Assembly: GCF_020532725.1 (NCBI RefSeq)
Contig: NZ_JAJAVC010000006.1
Coordinates: 558,001-622,000 of the forward strand
DNA from: Methylobacillus arboreus
Lineage (GTDB): Bacteria > Pseudomonadota > Gammaproteobacteria > Burkholderiales > Methylophilaceae
Length of the DNA stretch: 64,000 bases
Direction: 5' to 3'
Part shown: positions 56,475-64,000 of the stretch, piece after piece
How the letters are laid out: each line of letters starts with the position of its first letter
Position numbering within the stretch: position 1 is the stretch's first letter
The notes under the pieces: generated by a model
Database searches by the model: none
What the model was told of the DNA's origin: nothing
Seen by the model: only the letters and a program-made list of their open reading frames with translations
Made by a program: the position numbers and the translations under genes

Positions 56475-57737
56475 TTACTTCGTGCCGGGCAGCGGAAAGC
56501 CTTTGGGTAGGAAAACCCAGAGCCGGCCTTCCTGCTTCATCGCACCGGCCTGCTGGCCGGCCGCGTCACCCGCGCCCCAGAAGAAATCGGCACGCACTCC
56601 GCCCTTGATTGCACCGCCGGTGTCCTGCGCCATCATCATGCGGTTAAGCGGAGTGCTGCTGTTGGGATAGGTCGTTGCCAGGAATACCGGCGCGCCCAGG
56701 GGAATGTATTTTGGGTCCACGGCCACGACACGCTCTGCCAGGATAGGCACCCCCAGGGCACCCAATGGCCCGGGCAGGTTGGGCGGCAGCTCGCGGAAGA
56801 AGACATAGCTGGGATTGGTATTCAATAGCTCTTGCAGCTTGGCAGGATTCTGGCGGCCCCATTGCTTGATACCCTGCATGGAGGCCTTGTCCAGCGTCAG
56901 TTCACCGCGCTCGACCAATGTGCGCCCAATCGACTGGTAGCTCATGCCGTTCTGGTCAGCATAGCCCACATGCACGGCTTCGCCGTTTTCCAACTGCACC
57001 AGGCCGGAGCCTTGCACCTGCAGGAAAAACAACTCGACCGGGTCGTTCACCCAGAGCAATTCACGGCCGGCGACCGATGACTGGCCGTCTTCGATTTCGG
57101 CCCTGGTGAAGTAGGGCACCAGCTTGTTACCGACCACACGGCCACGCACGCGCTTATTGGCAAGTTCGGGAAACAGGCTGGCCAGCTCCACGGTAATCAG
57201 GTCGTCAGGGCGGGCATACAAAGGATAGCGGTACTGTGCCGTCCTGACGCGGCTGCCTTTGAGCAGGGGCTCGTAGTAGCCGGTAACCAGGCCGGTATCG
57301 CCGCCATCCTGATTGGTCGCCTGGTAAACATTGAAATAATGCTGGAAGTAAGCAAGCACTTCGGAGTGTGCCGGGCGCTGGGGCAAGCGGCTGGCCGCTT
57401 CGCATGCCACCTGCCATGGCTGGCGGTTTTTCAGGGTATTACAGCCAAGCAGCCAAGCCGGCCAGGCCTCGCCCAATTGCGCCTGCTCCAACCCGGCAAG
57501 ATCCTGCCAGCGCGCAGGCTTGAGCAAACCATAGTCCGGGATATGAGGTTTTTCTGCTACAGGTTGGCTAGTGGATGGCTGCCTGGGTTGCTCCGGAACC
57601 GGTAGCGAAGGTGTTGGAAGTTCCAGACACTGGCAAGGCTGCTCCAGCTTGACGTGCTGTTGGCCGCCGCACGCTGTCAACAGCAATGCCAATATCCATG
57701 TCCGCCTGCGCAGGCCGGAGAATCCCAATATCGTCAT
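56475..57737 (-). CDS. mltA: Membrane-bound lytic murein transglycosylase A
   Basis: The 420-residue lipoprotein precursor has a lipobox LLTAC (Cys near 23), a Pro-rich linker (about 35-65), the MltA domain (GLVTGYYEPLLKGSR; YPLYARPDD; FFLQVQGSGLVQL) and the C-terminal 3D domain with Asp in AQDTGGAIKGGVRADFFWG. It cleaves peptidoglycan glycan strands to anhydromuropeptides at the outer membrane. It is last in thiS-thiG-apaG-mltA, 3 bp after apaG. Confidence 0.94.
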   Translation of the reverse strand: MTILGFSGLRRRTWILALLLTACGGQQHVKLEQPCQCLELPTPSLPVPEQPRQPSTSQPVAEKPHIPDYGLLKPARWQDLAGLEQAQLGEAWPAWLLGCNTLKNRQPWQVACEAASRLPQRPAHSEVLAYFQHYFNVYQATNQDGGDTGLVTGYYEPLLKGSRVRTAQYRYPLYARPDDLITVELASLFPELANKRVRGRVVGNKLVPYFTRAEIEDGQSSVAGRELLWVNDPVELFFLQVQGSGLVQLENGEAVHVGYADQNGMSYQSIGRTLVERGELTLDKASMQGIKQWGRQNPAKLQELLNTNPSYVFFRELPPNLPGPLGALGVPILAERVVAVDPKYIPLGAPVFLATTYPNSSTPLNRMMMAQDTGGAIKGGVRADFFWGAGDAAGQQAGAMKQEGRLWVFLPKGFPLPGTK

Positions 57738-57740
57738 GAG

Positions 57741-58124
57741 CTAGTGAAGCACGCGCGGCATATTGAGTGTGAAAGTCGCAATCTCGCTATCAAACTGCGT
57801 GCCGTCTTCCGCCGTGATGTGATAGAACCCGCGCATTTCCCCCACAGGGGTAGCCAACATGGTGCCGCTGGTATATTGAAAGCGCTCGCCTGGCTGCAGC
57901 AAAGGCTGCTGGCCTACGACGCCCAGGCCTCGCACTTCCTGCGTCTTGCCGGTGGCATCGGTGATAATCCAGTGGCGGCTGATCAATTGCGCCGCCACGT
58001 TGCCGGTATTCTCGATATGGATCGTATAGGAAAACACATAGCGGTTTTGCTCTACATCAGATTGCTCAGGCACAAACGCTGTTTCCACCTGCACAGAAAA
58101 TACATAGCGCTTGTCCTTGGACAT
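57741..58124 (-). CDS. apaG: ApaG (DUF525) protein
   Basis: The 127-residue beta-sandwich protein is a clear ApaG: VETAFVPEQSD, NRYVFSYTIHIENTG, LISRHWIITDATGKTQEVRGLGVVGQQPLLQPGE and GEMRGFYHI. ApaG is associated with cobalt resistance and Mg efflux in enterics; a biochemical role is not settled. Its AAGGA overlaps the stop of thiG, 9 bp upstream, so it is part of this operon. Confidence 0.95.
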   Translation of the reverse strand: MSKDKRYVFSVQVETAFVPEQSDVEQNRYVFSYTIHIENTGNVAAQLISRHWIITDATGKTQEVRGLGVVGQQPLLQPGERFQYTSGTMLATPVGEMRGFYHITAEDGTQFDSEIATFTLNMPRVLH

Positions 58125-58133
58125 GTGGTTTCC

Positions 58134-58913
58134 TTAACTGATCAGGCCGCTGGTTGGTGAACTTGGTGAAGCGGAGTAAAGCTTTCTCGGCATACGGCCG
58201 GCCAGGAAGGCCTCCCGACCAGCTTCAATTGCTTTTTTCATCGCACCCGCCATGAGGATAGGGTCCTGAGCCGCAGCAATCGCCGTATTCATCAGGACGC
58301 CCTGACAGCCCAGTTCCATGGCAATGGCAGCATCGGACGCGGTTCCCACGCCAGCATCCACCAGCACGGGAATCTTGGCGTTCTCGATAATGATCTGCAG
58401 GTTCCAGGGATTCAGAATCCCCATGCCGGAACCGATCAGCGAGGCAAGGGGCATCACGGCCGCACAGCCCAACTCTTCAAGCTGCTTGGCAATGATCGGG
58501 TCATCGGAACAGTAGACCATGACATCAAAACCATCCTTGACCAGGGTTTCCGCAGCCTTCAACGTCTCCAGCATATTGGGATAGAGCGTCCTGGGGTCGC
58601 CCAAGACCTCCAGCTTGACCAGCTTGTGGCCATCCAGCAGCTCACGCGCCAGGCGCAAGGTGCGCACGGCATCATCAGCGCTGTAACAGCCCGCCGTATT
58701 CGGTAGGTAGGTGTACTCTTCCGGCGGCAGGAAATCCAGCAATGACGGCTCGCCTGCATTCTGGCCGATATTGGTGCGGCGGATGGCCACCGTGACAATC
58801 TCGGCGCCACTGGCGTCAATGGCGGCCTTGGTCTGCTCAAAATCCTTGTATTTGCCCGTTCCCACCAGCAAGCGTGAATTGTAGCTTTTGCCTGCAATAT
58901 TCAATGTATCCAT
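58134..58913 (-). CDS. thiG: Thiazole synthase
   Basis: The 259-residue ThiG forms the thiazole ring of thiamine from deoxyxylulose phosphate, dehydroglycine and ThiS thiocarboxylate. Motifs: [57 protein letters not shown] with the Schiff-base Lys, and [19 protein letters not shown]. The gene starts directly after the thiS stop. No TPP riboswitch was found upstream of the operon. Confidence 0.96.
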   Translation of the reverse strand: MDTLNIAGKSYNSRLLVGTGKYKDFEQTKAAIDASGAEIVTVAIRRTNIGQNAGEPSLLDFLPPEEYTYLPNTAGCYSADDAVRTLRLARELLDGHKLVKLEVLGDPRTLYPNMLETLKAAETLVKDGFDVMVYCSDDPIIAKQLEELGCAAVMPLASLIGSGMGILNPWNLQIIIENAKIPVLVDAGVGTASDAAIAMELGCQGVLMNTAIAAAQDPILMAGAMKKAIEAGREAFLAGRMPRKLYSASPSSPTSGLIS

Positions 58914-59120
58914 TCAACCGCCTCCTACCGCGCCCACGATTTCGAGTTTGTCATTACTGTTCAGCACTGCTTCGGCAAAATTGCCGCGCGGGACGATTTC
59001 GCCATTGCGCTCAATCGCCAGGCGCTTGCCGGTCAGGCCGAGCTTTTCCACCAGCTCGCCCACCGTCAGGCGCTCAACATCGAACTGCCGCGGATTTCCG
59101 TTGATGGTCAGATGAATCAA
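58914..59120 (-). CDS. thiS: Sulfur-carrier protein ThiS
   Basis: The 68-residue ubiquitin-like protein ends in GAVGGG, the activated C-terminal Gly-Gly of ThiS, and contains VERLTVGELVEKLGL and AIERNGEIVPRGNF. It supplies sulfur for thiazole. The only fitting start is TTG 59120 (an in-frame stop lies 6 bp upstream), with a weak ribosome site. thiG follows without a gap. Confidence 0.93.
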   Translation of the reverse strand: MIHLTINGNPRQFDVERLTVGELVEKLGLTGKRLAIERNGEIVPRGNFAEAVLNSNDKLEIVGAVGGG

Positions 59121-59469
59121 TTGATACTACCCTAATGAAATTACGTGCAAAGTGAAATGATCGATTCAGGGATGAGCGGGCCTTGCCGCCAAAGGTGATA
59201 TTTTACGTAGGTTCATGGGTAATTAGCAAACCAAGGTCATGGCTTGGCTAGTGAAATATTTGAATAACCAGGCATTTACCCTGCTTATCTCAACATTGTT
59301 CCTATCTGACCGATATTAAGATTAAATCCTGGGCTTAGAGCCTGTTCATGATTATTTCATGCGGTACGTTGTCCCGGCAAATACCTGGCTTGACTGGACA
59401 TGCCGCGACATATAGGCTTCAACGGGATATACAGGGCGAACATACGAGAATAAAGACAAGGCAGAGAAA
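59121..59469. other. 349-bp gap between thiS and the glycan operon
   Basis: This divergent intergenic region should hold the promoters of thiS (minus) and of the glycosyltransferase operon (plus). It contains a short hairpin (CCAAG...CTTGG near 59231-59250) and the IS-end-like repeat at 59338-59367. I see no TPP-riboswitch conserved bases and no gene in it. Confidence 0.5.
59338..59367 (+). repeat. Single end related to the MITE at 6561
   Basis: GAGCCTGTTCATGATTATTT plus the following ten bases match the left end of the 6561 element at 24 of 30 positions, including the outer 11 bases and the inner TTTCATG-GGTAC. No opposite end lies nearby, so it is a remnant or a chance retained end. It lies in the probable promoter region of the glycan operon. 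Confidence 0.45.
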
Positions 59470-61128
59470 TTGTCACAGCAGTCATCCGCACATTCACAGG
59501 CATTGTTCAAGGCCGGCCTCGCTGCCGAGGCCAAGCACAATTACCTGGAAGCCCTATCCAAATATACCGCGTCGTTGGGAACCGGCGGAGGACAACTATC
59601 TACCTGGCTCAAGATCGGCAATCTCTTCCTGCGCACCATGAAATACCAACAGGCCGCGGAAACCATGGAATTCGTACTGGGCATGGAGCCGCAGAACGTC
59701 GAGGCAATTTATGGCCTGGCGATTGCCTATTTCTACCTGGGCAAACTGGAAGAATCCTGTGCCTTTATCGACCACGTGGTCGAAATGCAGCCGGACAATG
59801 CCACATTCCTGCTGGAACGCGCCAACATTCATTCCATCAGCCGTCCCGACCCTGCACGCAAACTGGCCTTGTATCGCGCATGGGGCGAACGCTTTGCAGA
59901 CCCGCTGGGCAAGAATCCAGCCCCCTTTGACCATGACCGCTCTCCTGATCGCGTTCTACGCATCGGCTATGTTTCCGGCGACATGCGTGACCATGCAGTG
60001 GCCTATTTCATGGAACCGGTATTTGCCCACCATGATCCCGCACAAGTCGAAGTATTCGTGTTTGCCAATAACAGCGAGCAGGACGCCACGACAGCGAAAC
60101 TCAAGGCATTGGCGCCACATTGGCATGATGTGTCAAAGCTTAGTGACAATGCGCTACATAAGCTGATCCAGCAAAACAAGATCGACATCTTGGTTGACCT
60201 ATCCGGCCATACCTTTGGCCATCGCCTGCTGGTGTTTGCGCGCCGTGCCGCCCCGATTCAGGTCACCTGGCTGGGCTATGTCGGCAGTACGCTCGGCATG
60301 AAGGCCATGGACTACCGCCTCACCGACTGGGGCATGGATCCTGCCGGGAATGAGCAATTCTATGTGGAGAAACTGTTCCGGCTGCATTGCATGGCGAGTT
60401 ACATACCTCCCGCCAACACGCCGCTCGAACTCGAACCGCCCATGCTGCGTGGCAATCCGCCCACGATCGCTTCCCTCAACAGCTCGCGCAAACTGAGCGA
60501 CCAGGCGCTATTGGTCTGGAAACGCATCTTGGAAGCCAGGCCCGATGTGCAGTTGCTGATCCATGTGCAGGAAATGAATATTGACGACGCGGTCAATACC
60601 ATAGAACCCCGGCTGGTCAGTCTTGGGTTGCCGTTGTACCGCATCATCGTCTCACCCATGGTACCGATGGACGAGTTCATGACGCGCGGCAATATCGTGG
60701 ATATCGCGCTCGACAGTTTCCCGATTTCCGGTGGCACCACAACACTGCATACTCTATGGATGGGGCTGCCGATTATTGCGATGGACGCAACAGAAGCCGT
60801 CTCCGCATCTACTGCCACCACACTGAAAGGCTTGGGTCTGGGCCAATGGGTGGCCAATAACGAAGAAGAATACATTGAAAAAGTCCTGCACTTGCTCGAC
60901 CACCCGGAAATATTGAGCGAACATCGCGCACGGGCACGCCATTTACTGCAACAATCGGCGCTGATGGACTACGCAGGCCGTTGCCGCGACCTTGAAACCA
61001 GTTATCGCCAGCTCTGGCTCAACTACCTGCTGGATGCAGCAAAATTTCTCACTGTACAAACGCCTTACACCGACGATATGCAGCATCTACGTGCAACCTA
61101 TGAGCAAAAGCAGGAACACACCATATGA
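59470..61128 (+). CDS. TPR protein with GT41-type glycosyltransferase domain
   Basis: The 552-residue protein has TPR-like helical repeats (about 8-130; AAEAKHNYLEALSKYTASL, KYQQAAETMEFVLGMEP) and then an OGT/SPY-like GT-B fold. That part contains LRIGYVSGDMRDHAVAYF, IDILVDLSGHTFGHRLLVFARRAAPIQVTWLGY, DFPISGGTTTLHTLWMGLP-type donor site (60712-60768) and VSASTATTLKGLGL. GT41 enzymes transfer GlcNAc-like sugars to Ser/Thr; bacterial relatives often glycosylate flagellin or other surface proteins. TTG 59470 (after AAGGCAGAG) is the likely start. It overlaps the aminotransferase gene by ATGA and heads a plus-strand operon. Confidence 0.87.
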   Translation: MSQQSSAHSQALFKAGLAAEAKHNYLEALSKYTASLGTGGGQLSTWLKIGNLFLRTMKYQQAAETMEFVLGMEPQNVEAIYGLAIAYFYLGKLEESCAFIDHVVEMQPDNATFLLERANIHSISRPDPARKLALYRAWGERFADPLGKNPAPFDHDRSPDRVLRIGYVSGDMRDHAVAYFMEPVFAHHDPAQVEVFVFANNSEQDATTAKLKALAPHWHDVSKLSDNALHKLIQQNKIDILVDLSGHTFGHRLLVFARRAAPIQVTWLGYVGSTLGMKAMDYRLTDWGMDPAGNEQFYVEKLFRLHCMASYIPPANTPLELEPPMLRGNPPTIASLNSSRKLSDQALLVWKRILEARPDVQLLIHVQEMNIDDAVNTIEPRLVSLGLPLYRIIVSPMVPMDEFMTRGNIVDIALDSFPISGGTTTLHTLWMGLPIIAMDATEAVSASTATTLKGLGLGQWVANNEEEYIEKVLHLLDHPEILSEHRARARHLLQQSALMDYAGRCRDLETSYRQLWLNYLLDAAKFLTVQTPYTDDMQHLRATYEQKQEHTI

Positions 61129-62285
61129 ACCGCCATACTGCCATCCCGCTGCTGACGCCACTCTTGCCGAACCGGGATGCGCTCGCGCCTTATCTTGCCA
61201 AACTGGATCACAACCGCCACTACTCAAACTTCGGCCCGCTCAACGGGGCTTTGGAAGAACGTCTTTCTGCAATATTTGAAGCACACAGCCCTGATCCCAT
61301 CCATGTCACCACCACCAGTAGCGCCACGCTCGGGCTGGAGTTGGTACTCAGCAGCCTTGATCTTCCCCCGGGCAGCAAAGTCATTGTGCCTGCACTGACC
61401 TTTGTCGCCTCGCTGACCGCTATCATCCGCGCTGGTTACATCCCGGTGATTGCCGATATCGACCCGCATAGCTGGCTGCTCACCCCGGCAATTGCCACGC
61501 AAGCTGCCGCACAAACCGGCGCCCAGGCCGTGCTCGCCGTTTCAGCATTCGGCCAGCCCCAGGATACGCAGGGCTGGAGTATTTTCCAGCGCCAATCGGG
61601 CATCAATGTCGTTATTGATGCGGCTGGTGCTTTCGGCAGCCAATGGGTCAAGGCTCCTGATATTCCAGTGGTCTACAGCATGCATGCCACAAAATCGCTT
61701 GCGGCAGGAGAGGGAGGGCTGGTAGTGAGCGGCAATCCCTCCGTTAACTCCACTGTGCGCCAGCTCAGCAACTTCGGCATTAACCTGGATGCAAATGCCG
61801 GCTTTCCGGTCGGGCACCTTTCCTTTGTCGGCAGCAATGCCAAACTGTCCGAATACCATGCTGCCGTCGCCCATGCGAGCCTGGACCAATGGGATGCACA
61901 AGCCAGGCTCCGGCAGGACATTTACCGCGCTTATCGCCAGGCATTGGAAGACGCCTGCGGGGATCTGCTGCAATGGCAGGCCGGCATCACGTTGGCCGCG
62001 CCGACGATTTTCTGCCTGCGTATGGCCGCAAAAGCGCGCGACCGGCTGGAAACAATCTGCCAGCAACGGCAAATCTCCACCCGCCGCTGGTACCAACCGC
62101 TATTGCACCAGCACGCAGCTAAGGTGGCCCCCATCATCAAACAACCAACGCCTATTGCAGAAGCGATTGCCACAGGACTTATTGGCCTGCCGTTTTCTCC
62201 CTTCATGACCAATGAAGATATCAATCGTGTAGTAGAGGCCACCAGGCTGGCAACTGCCAGCCCAATTTTAGCGCATCAACCTTAG
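61125..62285 (+). CDS. DegT/DnrJ/EryC1-type sugar aminotransferase
   Basis: The 386-residue PLP enzyme has HYSNFGPLNGALEERLS, TTTSSATLGLELVLSSL, IVPALTFVASLTAIIRAG and the Schiff-base Lys in SMHATKSLAAGEGG. It converts a nucleotide-linked ketosugar to an aminosugar. Coupled by ATGA to the upstream glycosyltransferase and closely followed by acyl-carrier genes, it probably makes an amino group that is then acylated. Confidence 0.88.
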   Translation: MNRHTAIPLLTPLLPNRDALAPYLAKLDHNRHYSNFGPLNGALEERLSAIFEAHSPDPIHVTTTSSATLGLELVLSSLDLPPGSKVIVPALTFVASLTAIIRAGYIPVIADIDPHSWLLTPAIATQAAAQTGAQAVLAVSAFGQPQDTQGWSIFQRQSGINVVIDAAGAFGSQWVKAPDIPVVYSMHATKSLAAGEGGLVVSGNPSVNSTVRQLSNFGINLDANAGFPVGHLSFVGSNAKLSEYHAAVAHASLDQWDAQARLRQDIYRAYRQALEDACGDLLQWQAGITLAAPTIFCLRMAAKARDRLETICQQRQISTRRWYQPLLHQHAAKVAPIIKQPTPIAEAIATGLIGLPFSPFMTNEDINRVVEATRLATASPILAHQP

Positions 62286-62296
62286 TGAGAATGACC

Positions 62297-62521
62297 ATGG
62301 ATAACATCGAAGCCTTTATTGAAAAATTCATTGCCGCAGTGGACTTTCAGGAACAAGTAGCCATCACGCCAGAAACCAAGCTCGAAGACTTACCGGAATG
62401 GGACTCTCTGGCGGCGCTGGGCGTCATCGTCATGTTCGACATGGAGTATGGCAAGACGATTACCGGTGAACATTTGAAAAAGGCCGCCACTGTCCAAGAC
62501 CTTTATCAACTACTTGCCTGA
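62297..62521 (+). CDS. Acyl carrier protein
   Basis: The 74-residue four-helix carrier has its phosphopantetheine Ser in LPEWDSLAALGVI (a WDSL variant of DSL) and the usual acidic helix 2. It is not the housekeeping AcpP and probably serves the glycan operon. The start at 62297 (MDNIEAFIEKF) is chosen; 62285 (GTG) and 62291 (ATG) are in frame. Confidence 0.85.
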   Translation: MDNIEAFIEKFIAAVDFQEQVAITPETKLEDLPEWDSLAALGVIVMFDMEYGKTITGEHLKKAATVQDLYQLLA

Positions 62522-62529
62522 GTTGCAAC

Positions 62530-63582
62530 ATGGCCACCTCTACGCTCAATAATGTACACTTTGCCGGCATGGCGACTTGCGTGCCCAAACATGTCGTCCA
62601 TAACGTGCATGACGTGCCGCCGCACCTGCGCTCCGAGCGCGAACGGCTGGTGCGTAACATCGGTATCGAGACCCGGCGTGTCTGCCCCGATTGGCAATGT
62701 TTTTCCGATCTGGCATACGATGCCGCCGACAAACTGCTGAATGACCTGCAATGGTCGCGCGAGGAGATCGGTGCATTGATCGTGGTGACCCAGTCGCCTG
62801 ACTACCTGGTGCCGGCCACGGCCATCATTATGCAAGACCGCCTGGGCCTGGCTCACACCACCATCGCCTTTGACGTCAACCTGGGCTGCTCCGCCTACCC
62901 GTTTGCCTTGCAGATACTGGGCAGCATGATTGCTTCGGGGGCAATCAAAAAAGGATTGGTGCTGCTGGGGGACCGTTCCAGCTACAAGCACAAGGATCCA
63001 TTGAAAGACCCTTTGTTTTCCGACGCGGGTACGGCCACAGCCTTGGAGTACCAGGAAGGCGCAGCGCCCATGTACTTTGACCTGAACAGTGACGGCAGCG
63101 GTTATAAGGCAATCATCGTGCCCGTGGGCGGGCATCGCAATCCGTTCCAGCTTGAACACGGCATTGCCCGCAAGGGGGAGGACGGCTTCTGGCGTTCCGA
63201 CCTGGACCTGATACTCGACGGCCCCGCCGTGATCAGTTTCTCCACGCAGCGCGTACCGCCCACCGTGGAAAACCTGCTCCGATATGCAGACATTGCCAAG
63301 GATGAAGTCGACTACTTCATCTTTCACCAGGCCAACCGGATGATCAATGAAACCATCCGTAAAAAACTGGGACTTCCGGAGGATAAAGTACCTTCGACAT
63401 TGCGCGACTTCGGCAACACCAGCGGCGCGTCCCTGCCCGTGACTGTCACCGCGCGCCTGCGCGAGGCGCTGGCACAGGGTAAAAAGCGCCTGCTGCTGTG
63501 CGGCTTTGGTGTGGGCTTGTCATGGGGTGGTGCCATTGTGGATGTGGAAGGTGCCGTCTTCCCCGAACTGATTATTTCATGA
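62530..63582 (+). CDS. 3-oxoacyl-ACP synthase III-like protein
   Basis: The 350-residue thiolase-fold enzyme has a complete KAS III triad: Cys in DVNLGCSAYPFAL, His in FIFHQANRM and Asn in FGNTSGAS. It would start or extend an acyl chain on the adjacent ACP. The substrate region differs from housekeeping FabH, and the genomic setting (aminotransferase, ACP, SDR) points to a short acyl group for a modified sugar. Its stop overlaps the SDR start (ATGA). Confidence 0.88.
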   Translation: MATSTLNNVHFAGMATCVPKHVVHNVHDVPPHLRSERERLVRNIGIETRRVCPDWQCFSDLAYDAADKLLNDLQWSREEIGALIVVTQSPDYLVPATAIIMQDRLGLAHTTIAFDVNLGCSAYPFALQILGSMIASGAIKKGLVLLGDRSSYKHKDPLKDPLFSDAGTATALEYQEGAAPMYFDLNSDGSGYKAIIVPVGGHRNPFQLEHGIARKGEDGFWRSDLDLILDGPAVISFSTQRVPPTVENLLRYADIAKDEVDYFIFHQANRMINETIRKKLGLPEDKVPSTLRDFGNTSGASLPVTVTARLREALAQGKKRLLLCGFGVGLSWGGAIVDVEGAVFPELIIS

Positions 63583-64000
63583 GCGTAGCGCAGGATCCGT
63601 TTTCGCTCAGCGGCAAGCGTGTGCTGGTCACAGGCGCATCATCGGGCATCGGCAGACAGATTGCCATTACCTGCTCACAAATGGGAGCGCAACTGGTCAT
63701 TACCGGCCGCAATACCGAACGCCTAGAGGCAACTGCCACGGCACTTCACGGAGAGGGCCACACCGCCATACCCGCAGACCTGTCACAGCAGCAAGGATTG
63801 GACCTGCTCGCCGACCAGGCCGGAGCGCTGAATGGCGTAGTGCATGCCGCAGGTATTTCCAAGCTGGTCCCGTTCCGGCTGATCAGTAAAAGCCACCTGG
63901 ACGAAATTTTCGACAGTAATACCTATGCACCCCTGCTATTGACCAAAGGGCTGCTTGCCAGAAAACGCATTGCGTCCAATGGCTCCATACTTTTTATCTC
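63579..64000 (+). CDS. FabG-like short-chain dehydrogenase (3' truncated by window)
   Basis: The first 140 codons are visible: GKRVLVTGASSGIGRQIAI is the cofactor motif, followed by GRNTERLEA and VVHAAGISK (the NNAG equivalent is HAAG). The gene runs off the end. In this operon it probably reduces the beta-keto group made by the KAS III enzyme on ACP. The ATG overlaps the previous stop. Confidence 0.85.
   Translation, partial: MSVAQDPFSLSGKRVLVTGASSGIGRQIAITCSQMGAQLVITGRNTERLEATATALHGEGHTAIPADLSQQQGLDLLADQAGALNGVVHAAGISKLVPFRLISKSHLDEIFDSNTYAPLLLTKGLLARKRIASNGSILFI

Noticed and set aside
59121-59345. TPP riboswitch upstream of thiS
   Set aside because: The conserved CUGAGA and ACC(U)GAUCUGG-type segments are not present on the minus strand.

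Overview
The window looks like a chromosomal segment of a Gram-negative betaproteobacterial methylotroph, probably of the Methylophilaceae (Methylobacillus-like). This rests on inference: a 23-residue pqqA peptide gene (PQQ is the cofactor of methanol dehydrogenase), an NADP-type 6-phosphogluconate dehydrogenase suited to the RuMP cycle, a fructokinase / sucrose-phosphate synthase-phosphatase / amylosucrase cluster of the kind known from methylotrophs, and betaproteobacterial gene orders such as thiS-thiG-apaG-mltA. No rRNA, tRNA, CRISPR array or complete insertion sequence was found.

Layout. 1-7.7 kb: end of a sensor kinase, a periplasmic-type KatG with a small repeat peptide and divergent oxyR, an SDR/LysR pair, a PsiF-repeat gene disrupted by a ~267-bp MITE-like element, and ung. 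7.7-13.5 kb: three small envelope genes, a MerC-like membrane protein, gnd, psiF and a dienelactone hydrolase. 13.6-26.6 kb: a restriction/defence island with an Mrr-like nuclease, hsdM, hsdS, a 1219-residue membrane P-loop NTPase coupled to hsdS, a chimeric hsdR'/hsdS' scar ORF coupled to an AlbA/Schlafen-type gene, and hsdR. 26.6-27.8 kb: a DUF2235 hydrolase and a 54-bp palindrome. 27.8-33.8 kb: sucrose synthesis/turnover genes plus an MscS channel, a plausible osmoadaptation unit. 33.8-40.4 kb: ProQ/FinO-like protein, Nudix hydrolase, MobA-like and XdhC-like molybdenum-cofactor genes, a Tat-exported two-subunit molybdenum hydroxylase and its divergent LysR. 40.4-50 kb: MFS exporter, VanZ-like, GNAT, a diguanylate cyclase, DUF411 and a small periplasmic protein, a 1235-residue SBP-PAS-GAF-PAS-GGDEF-EAL receptor and a 2OG-Fe dioxygenase. 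50-54.2 kb: ArsR-aas-lplT lysophospholipid repair unit, an entericidin-like lipoprotein and orphan pqqA. 54.2-59.1 kb: LysR with divergent doxX and a YgiD-type dioxygenase, then the thiS-thiG-apaG-mltA operon. 59.4-64 kb: a coupled glycan operon (TPR glycosyltransferase, DegT aminotransferase, ACP, KAS III, SDR), cut by the window end.

The most unusual part is the Type I restriction island. Its genes differ visibly in base composition, a large membrane NTPase sits between hsdS and hsdR, and a 90-codon ORF reads as the start of an hsdR joined to the end of an hsdS. Together these record at least one recombination event and may make a composite defence system. Remnants of GAGCCTGTT/GGGTCTGTT-ended elements occur at four places. 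All functional calls are from reading the translated sequence; no database search was run.
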